Source: RUG11247 sp050945995
GTDB lineage: Bacteria > Bacillota > Clostridia > Christensenellales > Aristaeellaceae
Length of the DNA stretch: 7,477 bases
NCBI GenBank assembly: GCA_050945995.1
Contig: JBMNUA010000126.1
Location: forward strand, 1-7,477
Direction of reading: 5' to 3'
Under the pieces are notes generated by a model, which was given only the letters and a program-made list of their open reading frames with translations, was not told the origin of the DNA and searched no databases. Shown in pieces: positions 5,896-7,477 of the stretch (the stretch's first letter is position 1; each line of letters begins with the position of its first letter). The translations under genes and the position numbers were made by a program.

Positions 5896-7164
5896 GCTGC
5901 CGGGCGGGCTTGGAAACGCGGCGATTTGCGCGCCTGCGGCGTCGATCAAGGTCGCTGCGCCGTCAACCTGCGCGAAGTACAGCCCCGCGCGAAGCCCCGC
6001 GAGCGCGCGGTACTGCGGCTCTGTGGCGATGCCGCCGTCCGCGCGCATCAGCCCGAACCGCATCTCACGGGTGTCCTCATCGATGATGCCGTATGCAAAC
6101 ATGCCGCCCGCGCCGTCGAGCGGCTGTATGGTGTTGTATGGCTCGGAGATCGCGCGCCCGCTCGCGTCCGCGAGGTAAGCGCTGCGCGCCGCCCAATCGC
6201 CATCGCGGACGATGAAGCCCTCCCCCGCTTCGACGACCGACGCGGTCGCGGGCAGCTCGAAGAGCAGCGCGCCTGCGATGTCCATCACGCGCAGAGCGTC
6301 CGCCGACTGGAGGAGTATGTGCCTGCCTGAAACGCGCGCGTATGCGCCGTTGAGCGGCGATTCGTTGGTGTTGCGCACGCTTTCGGCATCGACCGCGAAT
6401 GCGTACAACCGACCTGCCTGCTGCGCGATCACGCAACCTGCGCCACGCGCCATGTAATCGTAGACCGCATCGATCACAAAATTCCCTTCGCGGTCGATCA
6501 GCCCATAGCCCTCGCGCGTCGAGACGAGCGCGTAGCCCGACTCGAAATCGCCCGCGTATACAAATTCCGGCGCGATTGCCCAATCGCCGGTTTGGTCGAT
6601 GTATCCAAACTTCATGCCGCTGCCGTCGCAGATTGGCATCAGCCCTTCGGAGTACGCGCCCAAGCCGTGCATCACGCTGATGCCGGGGGATTCGACCGTG
6701 CCGTCGGGCAGTATCACGCTCAGCCGATCCGCGATTTCGTCGTTGATGTTGCCGGAGAGCGCGATGAACCGATCATTCCCCGCGTAGGCGAGCGCGGCGT
6801 ATTCCTCGAACGAAGGCGCGCCGACGGACGATAGGATGCGGTAGCTGTCCCCGATGGCGCAGATGAAGCGCTCCCCCGCCTGCATGACGGATGTGTGTAG
6901 AAAGCCCGTCAGTTCCTCCCCCTCGGGTGAGAGCAGCGCATAGCGAAAGCCGAGCTCTGTTTGAATGCCCGCGGCGTAGCCCGTGAGCGCGCCGTCGTCG
7001 TCGTAGAGCGCGGAGAGCCGCTCGTATTGACCGACGGCGATGCGCGCGTCGCCCGCTTCGTTCACGGCGAGCGAGCCGCCCTCGAAATTGATGACATAGG
7101 TTTCCGCGCGCGCGCATACAAGCAGGAGCGCGAGCGCAATAAGTACAGAAATGGTGCGACGCAT
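5890..7164 (-). CDS. Exported WG-repeat protein of unknown function
   Basis: This 424-residue protein starts with a signal peptide (MRRTISVLIALALLLVCARA, probable cleavage after A20). The body has degenerate WG (KWG-like) repeats, each a beta-rich unit of the form FGYID..G.W.I.P.F...DF..GYALV. The clearest copies are residues 184-214 (KFGYIDQTGDWAIAPEFVYAGDF) and 219-240 (GYGLIDREGNFVIDAVYDYM); a weaker pair lies at 368-417 (FGLMRADGGIATEPQYRAL, then ATLIDAAGAQIA), with more eroded units near residues 80 and 320. Such repeats likely fold as a propeller-like or beta-solenoid surface for binding; no enzyme motif is seen. ATG 7164 is preferred to an in-frame ATG at 7197 because GGAGG (7171-7175) is 6 bases upstream and the signal peptide then begins cleanly. 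Its stop overlaps the carboxypeptidase stop by 6 bp, tail to tail. Partner and role are unknown. Confidence 0.85.
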   Translation of the reverse strand: MRRTISVLIALALLLVCARAETYVINFEGGSLAVNEAGDARIAVGQYERLSALYDDDGALTGYAAGIQTELGFRYALLSPEGEELTGFLHTSVMQAGERFICAIGDSYRILSSVGAPSFEEYAALAYAGNDRFIALSGNINDEIADRLSVILPDGTVESPGISVMHGLGAYSEGLMPICDGSGMKFGYIDQTGDWAIAPEFVYAGDFESGYALVSTREGYGLIDREGNFVIDAVYDYMARGAGCVIAQQAGRLYAFAVDAESVRNTNESPLNGAYARVSGRHILLQSADALRVMDIAGALLFELPATASVVEAGEGFIVRDGDWAARSAYLADASGRAISEPYNTIQPLDGAGGMFAYGIIDEDTREMRFGLMRADGGIATEPQYRALAGLRAGLYFAQVDGAATLIDAAGAQIAAFPSPPGSL

Positions 7165-7187
7165 ACAAAACCTCCGTATTGTATCAT

Positions 7188-7196
7188 AGTATACCA
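7188..7196 (-). promoter_or_regulatory. Extended -10 promoter of the WG-repeat gene
   Basis: The minus strand reads TGGTATACT, an extended -10 element (TGnTATACT), about 24 bases upstream of the ATG at 7164. No good -35 is found at 16-18 bp, which is acceptable for an extended -10 promoter. Transcription would start near 7181, and the leader contains just the GGAGG ribosome-binding site. Confidence 0.6.
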
Positions 7197-7236
7197 TGCT
7201 TTCTATAATTTTACGAACAATTTTTGTTGGGAAGTA

Positions 7237-7265
7237 TGGACAAATGTATAAGAAGGTGGTATACT
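7237..7265 (+). promoter_or_regulatory. Promoter of the tRNA-Arg / tRNA-His operon
   Basis: TGGACA (7237-7242, 5 of 6 matches to TTGACA) is followed after 17 bases by TATACT (7260-7265), which is also preceded by TGG, an extended -10. Transcription should start near 7272, leaving a leader of about 37 bases before tRNA-Arg. This is a strong vegetative promoter, as expected for stable RNA. A GC-rich stretch follows the -10, but a discriminator effect cannot be judged. Confidence 0.8.
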
Positions 7266-7308
7266 ATCGATCTGTCGGCGGGCACGCGGTACTCCGCTAC
7301 GGCAGAAT

Positions 7309-7385
<77 letters not shown>

Positions 7386-7394
7386 GATGGTTGC

Positions 7395-7472
7395 GGTGGA
7401 TATAGCTCAGATGGTTAGAGTGCCAGGTTGTGGCCCTGGAGGCCGTGGGTTCAATTCCCATTATCCACCCCA
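7395..7472 (+). tRNA. tRNA-His (anticodon GUG)
   Basis: The acceptor stem GTGGATA (7396-7402) pairs with TATCCAC (7462-7468). The base before it, G7395, can form the G-1:C73 pair that identifies histidine tRNAs, with C7469 as position 73. The D-arm is GCTC/GAGT with one G-U pair. The anticodon stem is CCAGG/CCTGG with loop TTGTGGC, giving anticodon GTG at 7430-7432. The T-arm is GTGGG-TTCAATT-CCCAT. CCA (7470-7472) is encoded. Five Ts follow at the window edge. Confidence 0.97.
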
Positions 7473-7477
7473 TTTTT

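Noticed and set aside
7204..7209. TATAAT on the plus strand as an additional promoter
   Set aside because: No -35 at proper spacing (the nearest, TTGTAT, is 19 bases away) and a much better promoter for the tRNAs lies at 7237-7265.
7206..7232. Possible SOS (LexA/DinR) box around CGAACAATTTTTGTTGG
   Set aside because: The Gram-positive SOS box needs GAAC-N4-GTTC; here the half-sites are seven bases apart and the second lacks the final C.
7473..7477. Run of five Ts after tRNA-His as a terminator
   Set aside because: The window ends here and no separate hairpin precedes the run; it may be part of a terminator, but that cannot be judged.

Overview
The window looks like chromosome from a GC-rich member of the Firmicutes, probably Clostridia. 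The clues are strong GGAGG ribosome-binding sites with 5-7 base spacing, vegetative sigma-70/sigma-A type promoters in short AT-rich islands between GC-rich genes, a short ACT-containing phosphoglycerate dehydrogenase of a Clostridia/Bacteroidetes-like type, an exported PBP5-type D,D-carboxypeptidase, and tRNA genes that encode their CCA ends. The lineage is inferred from style and gene content; nothing here fixes a genus.

Layout, left to right. (1) Positions 1-95 hold the last 30 codons of an unidentified plus-strand gene. It converges on a minus-strand TrmH/SpoU-family RNA 2'-O-methyltransferase (185-952), and a 10-bp hairpin (114-154) between them probably serves as a shared terminator. 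(2) The 249-bp gap at 953-1201 carries divergent promoters: one for the methyltransferase, and a near-consensus one (TTGTCA, 17 bp, TATAAT) for a serine operon. (3) The operon is serC (1202-2287), a serA-type dehydrogenase (2284-3468) and a DUF1015 gene (3469-4704). The genes overlap by 4 bp or abut directly, so they are tightly coupled, and a GC-rich hairpin with a T-run follows at 4741-4782. (4) An exported D-alanyl-D-alanine carboxypeptidase (4783-5895) starts right after that hairpin, and its ribosome-binding site lies in the hairpin's 3' arm. (5) It runs tail to tail, with a 6-bp overlap, into a minus-strand exported WG-repeat protein (5890-7164). (6) At 7165-7308 a second divergent promoter region drives the WG-repeat gene leftwards and a tRNA-Arg(UCU) / tRNA-His(GUG) pair rightwards, which ends at the window edge.

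How the genes work together. SerA and SerC carry out the first two steps of the phosphorylated serine pathway (3-phosphoglycerate to 3-phosphohydroxypyruvate to O-phosphoserine). No phosphoserine phosphatase is visible here. The uncharacterised DUF1015 protein takes the third slot of the operon, which makes it the best candidate in the window for unknown biochemistry, although that is only a guilt-by-association argument. The carboxypeptidase trims peptidoglycan stem peptides outside the membrane, and its convergent neighbour is also exported.

Most of the window is ordinary housekeeping DNA. I see no mobile element, CRISPR array, phage gene or obvious new multi-gene system.
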